From positions 2,545,501 through 2,609,500 of the forward strand of contig NZ_CP077087.1 in the NCBI RefSeq assembly GCF_014268495.2: 64,000 nt of DNA. The letters are read 5' to 3'. A model generated the notes under the pieces. That model was not told where the DNA came from. It did no database searches and saw only the letters and a program-made list of their open reading frames with translations. Below are positions 55,958-64,000 of this stretch, piece after piece. A program made the translations under genes and the position numbers. Source of the DNA: Pseudomonas monsensis (GTDB lineage Bacteria > Pseudomonadota > Gammaproteobacteria > Pseudomonadales > Pseudomonadaceae). The first letter of the stretch is position 1. Each line of letters begins with the position of its first letter.

Positions 55958-57546
55958 TTGCGCACCCAGTGCACGAAGCTAGGCACCGTCCAGTTCTTGT
56001 GCGGATTGCTCGGCAGTGCGTTCTCGTCGTTGATCACCAGCAACACTGGCAGGCCCAGCTCGTGGCTGATTTGCGCCGGATGTTTGAAGCGATGATCGAA
56101 GAACTCACGCACGTAGACCAGGGCAATCGCCAGCAGCAAACCGGTGAGCAGGCCGAATGGAATGATCAGGAACGCTTTCGGAAATGCCGGCTCCGTCGGT
56201 TCGAACGGCGGGCTGAGCACCTTGGCGTTCGACAGGTCATCGTTGAGCGAGCCGGCGGTACTGCTTTCGGCGAAGCGTTGCGCGTAGGTCGAGAACGCCG
56301 TGTGCAGCGCGTCGATTTCCGTGTCCATCTGCCGCAACTTGCTTTGGGTCTGCTGCAAGGTGTGGATGCGGTTCTTGAACTCGGCAATGCGTGCGGTTTT
56401 CTGATTGATCACCTGTTGCACCACAGCCAGGTCGTTGGTGCGTTCCTGAATGCGGTTGCTCACCACTTTGAGAAATTGCTGACGGGTGCGGGCGATTTGC
56501 TCGCGGGTCAACAGCATGGGTTCGCTGCCGGGCTGGAACACTGCCAGATCGTTCATGTAGCGGCTGACCTGGGTGGTCAGTTGCTCACCCATTTGCTTGA
56601 TCTCGCGATCCTCGAACGCCACGTTGTCCACCGTAGTGGTGAAGGTGTAGGGAAACGTGTAGTCGTTGAGCTTGTTATTGCTCGCGGCGGCCAGCGCGGT
56701 TTTCAGGTATTCGAGCCAGCGCTGGCTCTGCAACAGACGATCCTGATACAGGTTCAGCGCTTGCTCCTCGGTGTTGATCGCGTTCAGGCGGAAGGTGATT
56801 TCTTCCTTCGGATCCGACGAGCCGACGCTTTCCAGCAAGGCCTGGCGGTTACCTTCCAGACCATCGAGGCGCACTTGATAGAGATGCTTCTTCGACTCGT
56901 AGAAAGACTGCGGCAAGTCGATCGACTGCAGGGCCTGACGGCTGACCAGATAGTTCTGCAGCAGGGCGCTGACAAACGTCGTGCCCTGATGCGGATCCGG
57001 GAAGCTGTAGACGATCGAGATTACATTGGAGCCGGGCAGGGTCTCGATTTTCAGGCTGTCGATGGCTTGCTGGGTCAACGCGTCGAGCGCGGTGTCACGC
57101 ACCGGATCGGTTTCCAGGCCGAGCATGTTGCGCAGCGGATTGATCAGGTACTGGCGCAGCGGCGAGGTGACATAGCGTTTGAACGGTTCCACGACCAGTC
57201 TGGCGAACATGCCGACCGGTGGCGTGTATTCGCCCTTGTCGCGCAGTTCGCTGATGGTCTGACGAATCAGCGCCGGTGACCGCAGAATGTTGCTCTCGGT
57301 TTCCATGTCCGCCAGTGACGGCGGAATGAAGGTGGCGTTATCCACGGTGAGTGACGTGGTGGCGTCACCCTGGGAGAGTTTTTTCGACTGCACGATCACC
57401 TGGGCGGTGATATCGAAGCTCTGTTTGAGCACCAGCGGCAGTAACAACGCGATGACTGCAAAGATCAGGAAGACCCGTTTCACCAGTTGCTTGTTGGCGA
57501 AGAAGATCCTGAAGAACTCATGCAGGTAGTTTTCCTTTGGATTCAT
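55954..57546 (-). CDS. Wzz/GumC-type chain-length regulator
   Basis: This 530-residue polysaccharide co-polymerase has TM helices at about 18-40 and 485-507 and a long periplasmic coiled-coil region between. The C-terminus ends shortly after the second helix, without a fused kinase; the kinase-like protein is separate (58611). It controls chain length together with Wzy and Wza. Confidence 0.9.
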   Translation of the reverse strand: MNPKENYLHEFFRIFFANKQLVKRVFLIFAVIALLLPLVLKQSFDITAQVIVQSKKLSQGDATTSLTVDNATFIPPSLADMETESNILRSPALIRQTISELRDKGEYTPPVGMFARLVVEPFKRYVTSPLRQYLINPLRNMLGLETDPVRDTALDALTQQAIDSLKIETLPGSNVISIVYSFPDPHQGTTFVSALLQNYLVSRQALQSIDLPQSFYESKKHLYQVRLDGLEGNRQALLESVGSSDPKEEITFRLNAINTEEQALNLYQDRLLQSQRWLEYLKTALAAASNNKLNDYTFPYTFTTTVDNVAFEDREIKQMGEQLTTQVSRYMNDLAVFQPGSEPMLLTREQIARTRQQFLKVVSNRIQERTNDLAVVQQVINQKTARIAEFKNRIHTLQQTQSKLRQMDTEIDALHTAFSTYAQRFAESSTAGSLNDDLSNAKVLSPPFEPTEPAFPKAFLIIPFGLLTGLLLAIALVYVREFFDHRFKHPAQISHELGLPVLLVINDENALPSNPHKNWTVPSFVHWVRN

Positions 57547-57563
57547 GATCGTTCACCTGAGAG

Positions 57564-58589
57564 TCAGTTACTGCTGCTGCTTTTGTTGTCGACGCGGTAG
57601 CCGAAGCTGAACCCGACGCCCTGGAACAACACCACGTCTGCCAGTTGCCGGGCGAGATCGCCGGCACTCGCCAGTTTTGTTTTCGGTACGAACAGCATGT
57701 CGTCCGGTTGCAGGTAGGCGATCTGCGACGCGTCGCCCGACAGGGCTTTTTCCACGTCGTAGTGCACGGCCTGCACCTGGTTGCCGTTGCGGCGCATGAT
57801 CACCACCGAATCCAGACGGGCCTTGACGTTGGTGCCCCGGGCCAGGGTCAGCGCCTCAAGCACCGACACCGGACGGCGGATCGGGTAGGACCCCGGCTGG
57901 CCGACTTCGCCGAGCACGTAGATTTCATTGCCGGCGGTGGATTTGAGCAGCACATCGACGCTCATCCGTCCGGGCAATTGCGCGTACTTCTGGTTGAGGA
58001 AGGTTTCCAGTTGATTGACGGTCATGCCTTGCAGCGGCACGGCGCCGATTTCCGGGAAGCTCGCGTAGCCGTCGGTGCCCACGGTGATCTCACGGCTCAT
58101 GCCGGTGGCCGGGTGGTTCAGCGCGCTTTTCAGGTTCTGCTCGTTGGTCAACGGACTGATGATCTGCACGGTCAATTGATTGCGGTTGGGCTGAAACAAC
58201 TGTTTGCGCTGATAGGCACGCTGAATTTCTTCACGGGCCTCATCGCTGGTCAGCCCGGCGATTTTCACCGAGGTGTTGGCCCCCGGCAGGTTGATGGTGC
58301 CGTCGGGCAGCACCAGTTGGTTGCCGTTGAGCTGGCTGGCCGCGGTGAAGTTCAGGCCGATCTGATCACCCGACTGCACGCGGTAGGCATCCGAGCCGCT
58401 GGTGCTGATGTGGAAGATCACGTCCAGCACATCCTGCGGGCGCAGGGTCTGCTCGACCTTCGGCATGTCGGTGGCCTGGGCGTTGGCCGGCGTCGCGGTG
58501 AGGATATTCACCGGCATGTTCTGGGTTTCGGAGGTGCTTGAGCAGCCTGCAAGCGGCAGCATCAGCAGAACAAGTATCTTGGCGTTCAT
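57564..58589 (-). CDS. Wza-like outer-membrane polysaccharide export lipoprotein
   Basis: This 341-residue protein has lipobox PLAGCS (Cys16), a Poly_export domain (YRVQSGDQIGLNFTAASQLNG, LVLPDGTINLPG) and SLBB domains (EIYVLGEVGQPGSYPIRRPVSVLEAL). It forms the export channel across the outer membrane. Confidence 0.92.
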   Translation of the reverse strand: MNAKILVLLMLPLAGCSSTSETQNMPVNILTATPANAQATDMPKVEQTLRPQDVLDVIFHISTSGSDAYRVQSGDQIGLNFTAASQLNGNQLVLPDGTINLPGANTSVKIAGLTSDEAREEIQRAYQRKQLFQPNRNQLTVQIISPLTNEQNLKSALNHPATGMSREITVGTDGYASFPEIGAVPLQGMTVNQLETFLNQKYAQLPGRMSVDVLLKSTAGNEIYVLGEVGQPGSYPIRRPVSVLEALTLARGTNVKARLDSVVIMRRNGNQVQAVHYDVEKALSGDASQIAYLQPDDMLFVPKTKLASAGDLARQLADVVLFQGVGFSFGYRVDNKSSSSN

Positions 58590-58610
58590 GGCGTCATCCT
58601 TCGCGTTCGC

Positions 58611-59258
58611 TTACAGGTTTTTGTAAAGCCATTTGGGCATGTAGTACTTGCGTCGGTTGAACACGCTGCCGACCACTTTTGCCCCGGCCTGAGTCAGGCG
58701 TTGCACGGCGGCCTGGGCGACTTCCCAGCGGGTGTCTTCGGCGCGAACGACAAACACCACACCATCGACCTGCGTGCTGATCACCAGCGTGTCGGCGGCG
58801 GAATACACCGCGTCGCCGTCGATCACCACAAAGCGATACTGGCTGCCCAACTGGTCGAGCAATGGGCTCAGGCGCTCGGCGGTGAGGTGTTCCAGGGTGC
58901 GGATCGGTCGGCCGTTGGGCAGTACGTGAAACGGCAGGCTCGACACCTGCACCACGCAGTCCTGCAACAGCGGCGGGTTGTCCGGGTTGAACAGCAAGTC
59001 ACGCAGGCCGCGCTCCTTGCTCAGGTTCAATTGTCGGGTCAGGTTGCTTGCCGACTGGCTGGCGTCTACCAGCAGCACCTGGCCGCTGCTCATTTGCGCC
59101 AGTTGGCTGGCCAGCGCGAGGGCGCTGGTGGTGGTGCCGGCCCCGGGGTTGGCGGCGGTCAGGAACAGGATCCGCAGATCCAGATCCAGCACGGTCGAGG
59201 TCAGGTTCGATTCGCTAGGGTTGGCGATGCTCAGGCTTTTGTTGGTTGAACCGTCCAT
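58611..59258 (-). CDS. BY-kinase-like P-loop protein with degenerate Walker A
   Basis: This 215-residue cytoplasmic protein of the CpsD/CapB class has an A-type segment AANPGAGTTTSALALA, where the invariant Lys of GxGK(S/T)T is replaced by Thr. The Walker A' region reads VLLVDASQSASNLTRQL and the Walker B region is FVVIDGDAVYSAAD. The Tyr-containing tail (RKYYMPKWLYKNL) is short. It would act with the Wzz protein, but loss of Lys suggests weak or absent ATP hydrolysis. Confidence 0.82.
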   Translation of the reverse strand: MDGSTNKSLSIANPSESNLTSTVLDLDLRILFLTAANPGAGTTTSALALASQLAQMSSGQVLLVDASQSASNLTRQLNLSKERGLRDLLFNPDNPPLLQDCVVQVSSLPFHVLPNGRPIRTLEHLTAERLSPLLDQLGSQYRFVVIDGDAVYSAADTLVISTQVDGVVFVVRAEDTRWEVAQAAVQRLTQAGAKVVGSVFNRRKYYMPKWLYKNL

Positions 59259-60004
59259 TAGCTTGCTCCGTGGCCGCTGAATACTTTGAAGGGGGTTTTC
59301 AACAGAATCTTCAAATCAAGCAAAAGGCTCTGCTCGGCGATATAGCTGAGGTCCAACTCAACGCGCTGGTCGAAGTCGATGTTGCTGCGTCCGGAGATCT
59401 GCCACAGGCCGGTCATGCCGGGGTAGATCGCCAGACGGGCAAGGTGGTTGTCCTTGTAGCGGTAGGCGTTGAACGAGGTCGGACGGGGGCCGACCAGGCG
59501 CATGTCACCGGTCACCACGTTGATCAGGTTGGGCAGTTCGTCGAGGCTGGTGCGCCGCAGGAAACCGCCAATCCGGGTGATGCGTGGGTCCTTGTCGATC
59601 TTGAAATCAATCGCGTCGACCCCGTGCTTGTTGAGGTGACGCAGCGACTCTTTCAATTCTTCGGCGTTGGCGACCATGGTGCGGAACTTGTACATGCCGA
59701 ATTTGCGGCCGCGATAGCCGGTGCGCTTCTGCACGAACATCACCGGCCCCGGGCTGGTGAACTTGATGATCAGCGCCAGGCCGACCAACAGCGGCGAAAT
59801 CAATAGCAGAATCGCCAGGGCGCCGAAGCAGGCCATCACCCGATTGGTGCGCGACAGTTGCCATGGACGACCGCCTTCGCGGCCCGTGAACCAGCCGCGT
59901 CCCTGGCGATGAATCGCCGCATCGAGGCGCATCCGGTGCTCGGGGTCAATGCGCTTGTCGCGGCGCATTTGTTGGATCGGTACACCTTGCTCATGTCCAG
60001 TCAT
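59258..60004 (-). CDS. initiating undecaprenyl-phosphate sugar transferase
   Basis: This 248-residue protein of the bacterial sugar-transferase family (WcaJ/ExoY class) has one N-terminal hydrophobic segment (VMACFGALAILLLISPLLVG), then KFTSPGPVMFVQKRTGYRG, FRTMVANAEE, RRTSLDELPNLINV, MRLVGPRP and GLWQISGRS. It loads the first sugar on the lipid carrier. It is the short ExoY-like form lacking the N-terminal multi-helix domain. Confidence 0.93.
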   Translation of the reverse strand: MTGHEQGVPIQQMRRDKRIDPEHRMRLDAAIHRQGRGWFTGREGGRPWQLSRTNRVMACFGALAILLLISPLLVGLALIIKFTSPGPVMFVQKRTGYRGRKFGMYKFRTMVANAEELKESLRHLNKHGVDAIDFKIDKDPRITRIGGFLRRTSLDELPNLINVVTGDMRLVGPRPTSFNAYRYKDNHLARLAIYPGMTGLWQISGRSNIDFDQRVELDLSYIAEQSLLLDLKILLKTPFKVFSGHGAS

Positions 60005-60022
60005 GGGGTCCTCCGCTGATGT

Positions 60023-61060
60023 TCAGCCGCGAGCGGCGCGTGGGCGACAGGCAGTGGGGTAGTAGTCGCGGAACCAGGCGATGAAACGCCCCAGCCCCTC
60101 ATCCAGCTCGATCCGGGGCTGGAACCCGGTGGCCTGGGCCAGATCGTCGGTCTCGGCACAGGTGTTGAGCACATCGCCCGGTTGCAGGGGCAAGAGCTCG
60201 ACAATGGCTTTCTGACCGAGGTGTTTTTCCATCAACGCCAGGTAGGTTTTCAGCTCCACCGGGTGGTGGCCGCCGATGTTGAACAGGCACCACGGCGCCA
60301 TGCTGCTGCCCGCGTCGGGATGTTCGCGATCCCACTCGGGGTGGTTGTGCGGCGGATGGTCGGTGAGGCGCGCGATGCTTTCGATGATGTCGTCGATGTA
60401 GGTGAAATCCCGTTGGTGCTCGCCGTAGTTGAACAGTTTCAGCGGCGTGCCTTCGGTGATCGCGCGGGCGAACTGGATCGGCGACATGTCGGGCCGACCC
60501 CAGGGGCCGTACACGGTGAAAAAGCGCAGGCCGGTGCTGGGAATACCGAACAGGTGGCTGTAGCTGTGGGCCATCAGCTCGTTGGCTTTTTTGGTCGCGG
60601 CGTACAGCGAGAGCGGGTGATTGACGCCGTCGTGCACCGAATACGGGGTGTGCTGGTTGGCGCCGTACACCGAACTCGACGAGGCATAGATCAAGTGCTC
60701 GACCGGATGATGCCGGCAACCTTCGAGAATGTTCAAAAAGCCGCTGAGGTTGCTGTCCAGATAGGCCTTCGGGTTTTCCAGCGAGTAGCGCACCCCGGCC
60801 TGCGCCGCGAGGTGGATCACCACTTGCGGTTGCTCGCGGACAAACAGCGCTTCAATCGCGGCGGCGTCGGCCAGGTCAATCCGCGCGAGCGGGAAATGCC
60901 CGACCTGATCGCGTACCCATCGCACGCGATCGTGTTTGAGTTGCGGGTCGTAATAGCCGTTGAAGTTATCCAGGCCGACCACCGCATGCCCGTCGCGCAT
61001 CAGCCGCAACACGCAATGGGCGCCAATGAAGCCGGCTGCGCCGGTGACCAGGATTTTCAT
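60023..61060 (-). CDS. NAD-dependent sugar epimerase (UDP-glucuronate 4-epimerase type)
   Basis: This 345-residue SDR protein has TGAAGFIGAH at the N-terminus, the catalytic YAATKKANE, ASSSSVYG and a GLRFFTVYGPWGRPDM block typical of UDP-glucuronate/galacturonate epimerases. It overlaps the dehydrogenase gene by 4 bp, so the pair probably makes UDP-GlcA and then UDP-GalA. The upstream part of the frame lies inside the dehydrogenase gene and is not used. Confidence 0.92.
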   Translation of the reverse strand: MKILVTGAAGFIGAHCVLRLMRDGHAVVGLDNFNGYYDPQLKHDRVRWVRDQVGHFPLARIDLADAAAIEALFVREQPQVVIHLAAQAGVRYSLENPKAYLDSNLSGFLNILEGCRHHPVEHLIYASSSSVYGANQHTPYSVHDGVNHPLSLYAATKKANELMAHSYSHLFGIPSTGLRFFTVYGPWGRPDMSPIQFARAITEGTPLKLFNYGEHQRDFTYIDDIIESIARLTDHPPHNHPEWDREHPDAGSSMAPWCLFNIGGHHPVELKTYLALMEKHLGQKAIVELLPLQPGDVLNTCAETDDLAQATGFQPRIELDEGLGRFIAWFRDYYPTACRPRAARG

Positions 61061-62409
61061 GGGCGTAGCCCTTGCGGTGCGATGTGACGCAGGCCGATGC
61101 CGCTGTAATGCAGGCCGGCGGCGGCCACGTGTTCCGGGTTGTAGAGGTTGCGGCCGTCGATGATGACTTTCGAACGCAGTTTTTCCGCGAGCAGGTCGAA
61201 GTCCACTACGCGAAAGTTTTTCCATTCGGTGCAGATCACCAAGGCATCGGCGTCTTCCAGAGTGTCGTCGCGGGTGGCGCACAGGTGCAGGTCGTTGCGA
61301 TAGCCGTAAAGGCGCCGGCATTCGGACATGGCTTCCGGATCATAGGCTTGCACACTGGCGCCTTCGGCCCACAGCGCGTCCATCAGGTAACGACTGGGTG
61401 CTTCGCGCATGTCGTCGGTGTTCGGTTTGAACGCCAGGCCCCAGATCGCGATGGACTTGCCGGCCAGGCCTTGCGGAAACTGCGCCTTGAGTTTGCTGAA
61501 GAGTATGTGGCGCTGGCTGTCGTTGACGTCGGTGACGCTGCGCAGCAGTTTCAGCGGCATGCCGTTGTGTTCGGCGGTATGCAGCAGGGCACGCAGGTCC
61601 TTGGGAAAGCATGAGCCACCGAAGCCGCAGCCCGGATAGATGAAGTGGTAACCGATGCGTGGATCAGAGCCGATGCCTTTGCGCACGGCTTCGATGTCGG
61701 CGCCCAGCAGTTCGGTGAGGTTGGCCAGTTCGTTCATGAAACTGATGCGCGTGGCGAGCATGGCGTTGGCGGCGTACTTGGTCAGTTCGGCGCTGCGGTT
61801 GTCCATGAACATGAGTTTTTCGTGATTGCGGCAGAATGGCGCGTACAGCTCGCTCATCTGCTCGCGAGCCACGTCATCGCGAGTGCCGACGATGATTCGG
61901 TCGGGGCGCATGCAGTCGGCAAGAGCGCTGCCTTCCTTGAGAAATTCGGGGTTGGAGACAACGCGCACGGCCAGATTGCTTTTGCCGCGACGCAGCAGTT
62001 CGCTGTTGGCGGTGGCCAGCACCTGATCGGCCGTACCGACCGGCACCGTGGACTTGATGATCAGGGTGCGATCGGCCTCCATGTGCGAAGCGATCTGCCG
62101 GGCGACGTTGAGCACGTGGCTGAGGTCGGCGGAACCGTCTTCATCGGCCGGCGTGCCGACGGCGATGAAAATCAGCTCGGCATGCTCGACCGCATCGCTG
62201 GCCTGGGTGCTGAACAGCAGACGGCCGGCCTTGATGTTTTCTTCAAGTGTGCCCGACAGTCCCGGTTCGCTGATGGGCGGCACGGCTTGTTGCAGTTGTT
62301 TAATCTTGTTTGGGTCAATATCTACGCATAAAACCCGATGACCGACATCTGCAAGTGCGGCGGCTTGAATAAGTCCAACATAGCCCGTGCCAAATACGCT
62401 CACGTCCAT
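61057..62409 (-). CDS. UDP-glucose 6-dehydrogenase family protein
   Basis: This 450-residue protein has the NAD-binding VFGTGYVGLIQAAALAD, the catalytic Cys in PGCGFGGSCFPKDLRAL, and KSTVPVGTADQV. It oxidises a UDP-sugar to the uronic acid. It is the first gene of the cluster, below the divergent promoter region. Confidence 0.93.
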   Translation of the reverse strand: MDVSVFGTGYVGLIQAAALADVGHRVLCVDIDPNKIKQLQQAVPPISEPGLSGTLEENIKAGRLLFSTQASDAVEHAELIFIAVGTPADEDGSADLSHVLNVARQIASHMEADRTLIIKSTVPVGTADQVLATANSELLRRGKSNLAVRVVSNPEFLKEGSALADCMRPDRIIVGTRDDVAREQMSELYAPFCRNHEKLMFMDNRSAELTKYAANAMLATRISFMNELANLTELLGADIEAVRKGIGSDPRIGYHFIYPGCGFGGSCFPKDLRALLHTAEHNGMPLKLLRSVTDVNDSQRHILFSKLKAQFPQGLAGKSIAIWGLAFKPNTDDMREAPSRYLMDALWAEGASVQAYDPEAMSECRRLYGYRNDLHLCATRDDTLEDADALVICTEWKNFRVVDFDLLAEKLRSKVIIDGRNLYNPEHVAAAGLHYSGIGLRHIAPQGLRP

Positions 62410-62798
62410 CTGCGCACCCTCGATAGAGCGAAAAGAAGAAGTTCGGAAGAAGACTGTAAAAGGGGTATAGCGCAGGGTTTGGAAAGCGTGTCAGCAAAAT
62501 GACATGTTGCACGTGTATAACACTTGAGCGTTTTTTGGCGATTGGCCATCAAGTCATTGCTGCGATTGAATTTGTTGATTTCTTGCAGATTTGTTCAGAT
62601 TCAAAATAAGCGATGGACGGTTGTAAGTCGCTAATTTAAAGGCTTGTAGCGTTTCGTGTGTGTCAGATTTGAGTCATCGTTTTTTTGACGCTTTCTAAAA
62701 AAAACAGTCAATTCTTGCGCTTTGATGGCCGGGTGCTAGTGTCAGATTTTGACCGACAAGCCTTTGACTCTCTGCCGTATTGCACGTCCGGTATCGCC
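62410..62798. promoter_or_regulatory. divergent, AT-rich promoter region
   Basis: About 390 bp, much more AT-rich than the rest, separates the polysaccharide cluster from the divergent sulfatase-like gene. It includes a long T/A-rich stretch (62520-62720). No -24/-12 element, operator-like GGGG/CCCC repeat or gene was seen, so the cluster is likely regulated differently from the oxidase island. Confidence 0.55.
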
Positions 62799-64000
62799 AT
62801 GTCCAGATATGCCAAAGAATTGCTTTTAATTATTTATCTGCTGCTTTATTCCGAATATTACATTGATCGGTTAAATGCTATCGGTGTCGGTTTTGCTGTG
62901 CTTCTTTTTGGCGCGATGTTTTTGGCGCTGACTTTAGCGTTATATCTAACGGCTTATATTCGTCAGGCGCTCATTCGCCACTTATTCGCAATAACACTGT
63001 TTGTCTCGGCGGTGTTTTTTGATGTCTATACCCGGGTCACTGCGGATTACCTGAGCTACAGCAGCTTTGTCTCCCTGGTGTACTCCGGCGGCTTCATCCA
63101 GGAAGCCGCCTACCAGTACCGCGACGCGATCATTCATGGCGCGCTCAGTGGCCTGCTGTTGTTGTTCGGCATAGGGCTCAAGCCGCGTCATGCGCTGAGG
63201 GTGCCCAATGCGCTGCGCGTGGCGGCGCCGGTGTGTGGCGTGTTGCTGTTGAGTACGGTGTTGTTCCTGCGGGCGGGCGAGGGCGCGCGGGGCTTGCCGA
63301 TCATGTACACGCCGCTGGCCTATCTGAACCTGTTCACCTACGAAGCGCTGCACAACACCGTCGGCCCGCGTGAACCGGTGACGCTGGCGCGCAACGCAAC
63401 GGCGGTCAATCACGACATCGTGCTGATCATCGACGAAAGCATCTCTGGCAATTACCTGGACATCAACGCGCCGTTCGGGGTGCACAGCAACCTCAAGCAG
63501 GCGCATCCAGGTGTCGACATCTTCAATTACGGCTATGCCGCGTCCATTGCCAACTGCAGCGCCGACACCAACGTCACCCTGCGCTACGGCGGCACTCGCG
63601 ACGATTACACGCGGATCAACAGCACCCTGCCGTCGATCTGGCAGTACGCGAAAAAAGCCGGGCTGCGCACGGTGTACATCGACGCCCAGCGCACCAGCGG
63701 CAACTTGCAGAACCTGATGACCGACAGCGAGAAAAAGGACATCGACCAATTCGTCCAGTTTGACCAGACCAGCGTGCGTGACCGCGACATGGCCGCCGCC
63801 GCGAAGCTGATCGAGCTGCTCAACGATGACCAGCCGGAGTTGGTGGTGATCAATAAGGTCGGCGCGCATTTCCCGGTGCACGACAAATACCCCGACGCGT
63901 TCATGGCGTATCGCCCGACACTGCCGCGCGGGCAGTTCACCGAAGTCGCCGACACCGGCAAGCGCGATGGTTTCAACGGCCAGCCAGACGATTGGGCGCT
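62799..64000 (+). CDS. sulfatase/phosphoethanolamine transferase-like membrane protein (partial)
   Basis: The gene opens MSRYAKELLLIIYLLLYSEYY at 62799 and runs past the window end (400 codons seen, no stop). Several N-terminal TM helices (within 1-160) precede an alkaline-phosphatase-superfamily catalytic domain with HDIVLIIDESISGNYLDINA, where Ser would be the nucleophile, then NCSADTN and VVINKVGAHFPVHDKYP. Its first 60 codons are AT-rich compared with the rest. It may modify lipid A or a surface glycan. Confidence 0.8.
   Translation, partial: MSRYAKELLLIIYLLLYSEYYIDRLNAIGVGFAVLLFGAMFLALTLALYLTAYIRQALIRHLFAITLFVSAVFFDVYTRVTADYLSYSSFVSLVYSGGFIQEAAYQYRDAIIHGALSGLLLLFGIGLKPRHALRVPNALRVAAPVCGVLLLSTVLFLRAGEGARGLPIMYTPLAYLNLFTYEALHNTVGPREPVTLARNATAVNHDIVLIIDESISGNYLDINAPFGVHSNLKQAHPGVDIFNYGYAASIANCSADTNVTLRYGGTRDDYTRINSTLPSIWQYAKKAGLRTVYIDAQRTSGNLQNLMTDSEKKDIDQFVQFDQTSVRDRDMAAAAKLIELLNDDQPELVVINKVGAHFPVHDKYPDAFMAYRPTLPRGQFTEVADTGKRDGFNGQPDDWA

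Noticed and set aside
61061..61321. 87-codon extension of the epimerase frame
   Set aside because: It lies inside the dehydrogenase gene in another frame; the NAD-binding motif starts right at the ATG at 61060.

Overview
The window looks like chromosomal DNA of a Pseudomonas of the fluorescens group. It is GC-rich with strong GGAGG-type ribosome binding sites, many ATGA and TGATG gene overlaps, -24/-12 (sigma-54) promoters, and numerous REP/REPIN palindromes of the GTGGGAGCGAGCTTGCTCGCGAA type typical of these genomes. No rRNA, tRNA, CRISPR array or insertion sequence was seen.

Positions 1-24,700. A leftward group encodes a Gly-rich secreted protein, a GspF platform protein and a GspG pseudopilin. 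Divergent from it are a periplasmic lytic transglycosylase and a 1,944-residue multicopper oxidase of the MnxG/MofA type (candidate Mn(II) oxidase). The oxidase is followed by a copper-centred periplasmic gene set: a YVTN beta-propeller protein, two SCO1/SenC proteins, a cytochrome c fused to a substrate-binding domain, and a PpiC/SurA-like protein. A tightly overlapping rightward operon then encodes a receiver protein, a GspE ATPase, PilM/N/O/P-like proteins, a TPR-containing secretin and three pseudopilins, and continues directly into csgE, csgF and csgG, the curli export genes.

Positions 24,700-32,620. After a repeat-rich gap, a small Pseudomonas-type protein and a ParE/RelE toxin-antitoxin pair comes a leftward operon. 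It encodes two paralogous secreted proteins of unknown function, then csgB and a very large csgA (about twenty curlin repeats).

Positions 32,620-42,000. A four-unit REPIN array is followed by a sensor kinase (MnxS1-like), a second multicopper oxidase (935 residues), a SCO-cytochrome c fusion, a second sensor kinase (MnxS2-like) and an NtrC-type sigma-54 activator (MnxR-like). MnxS1, MnxS2 and MnxR are the regulators known to be needed for Mn(II) oxidation in P. putida GB-1.

The unifying signal is non-coding. Copies of an inverted repeat close to TTCCCC-N6-GGGGAA lie upstream of -24/-12 promoters in front of both oxidases and the secretion/curli operon, and upstream of a weaker promoter for the csgBA operon. 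My reading is one MnxR regulon making a surface metal-oxidising machine: oxidases loaded with copper in the periplasm, exported by a dedicated type II/MSHA-like system, and perhaps displayed on curli amyloid. The functional coupling is inference; the gene order, promoters and repeats are seen directly.

Positions 42,000-64,000. Next come a small secreted protein and a SAM methyltransferase, then a leftward exopolysaccharide cluster of about 19 kb. It carries a UDP-sugar dehydrogenase and epimerase, initiating sugar transferase, BY-kinase-like protein, Wza, Wzz, glycosyltransferases, Wzy-like polymerase, flippase, deacetylases, glycoside hydrolase-like protein and acyltransferases. The window ends inside a divergent sulfatase/phosphoethanolamine-transferase-like gene.
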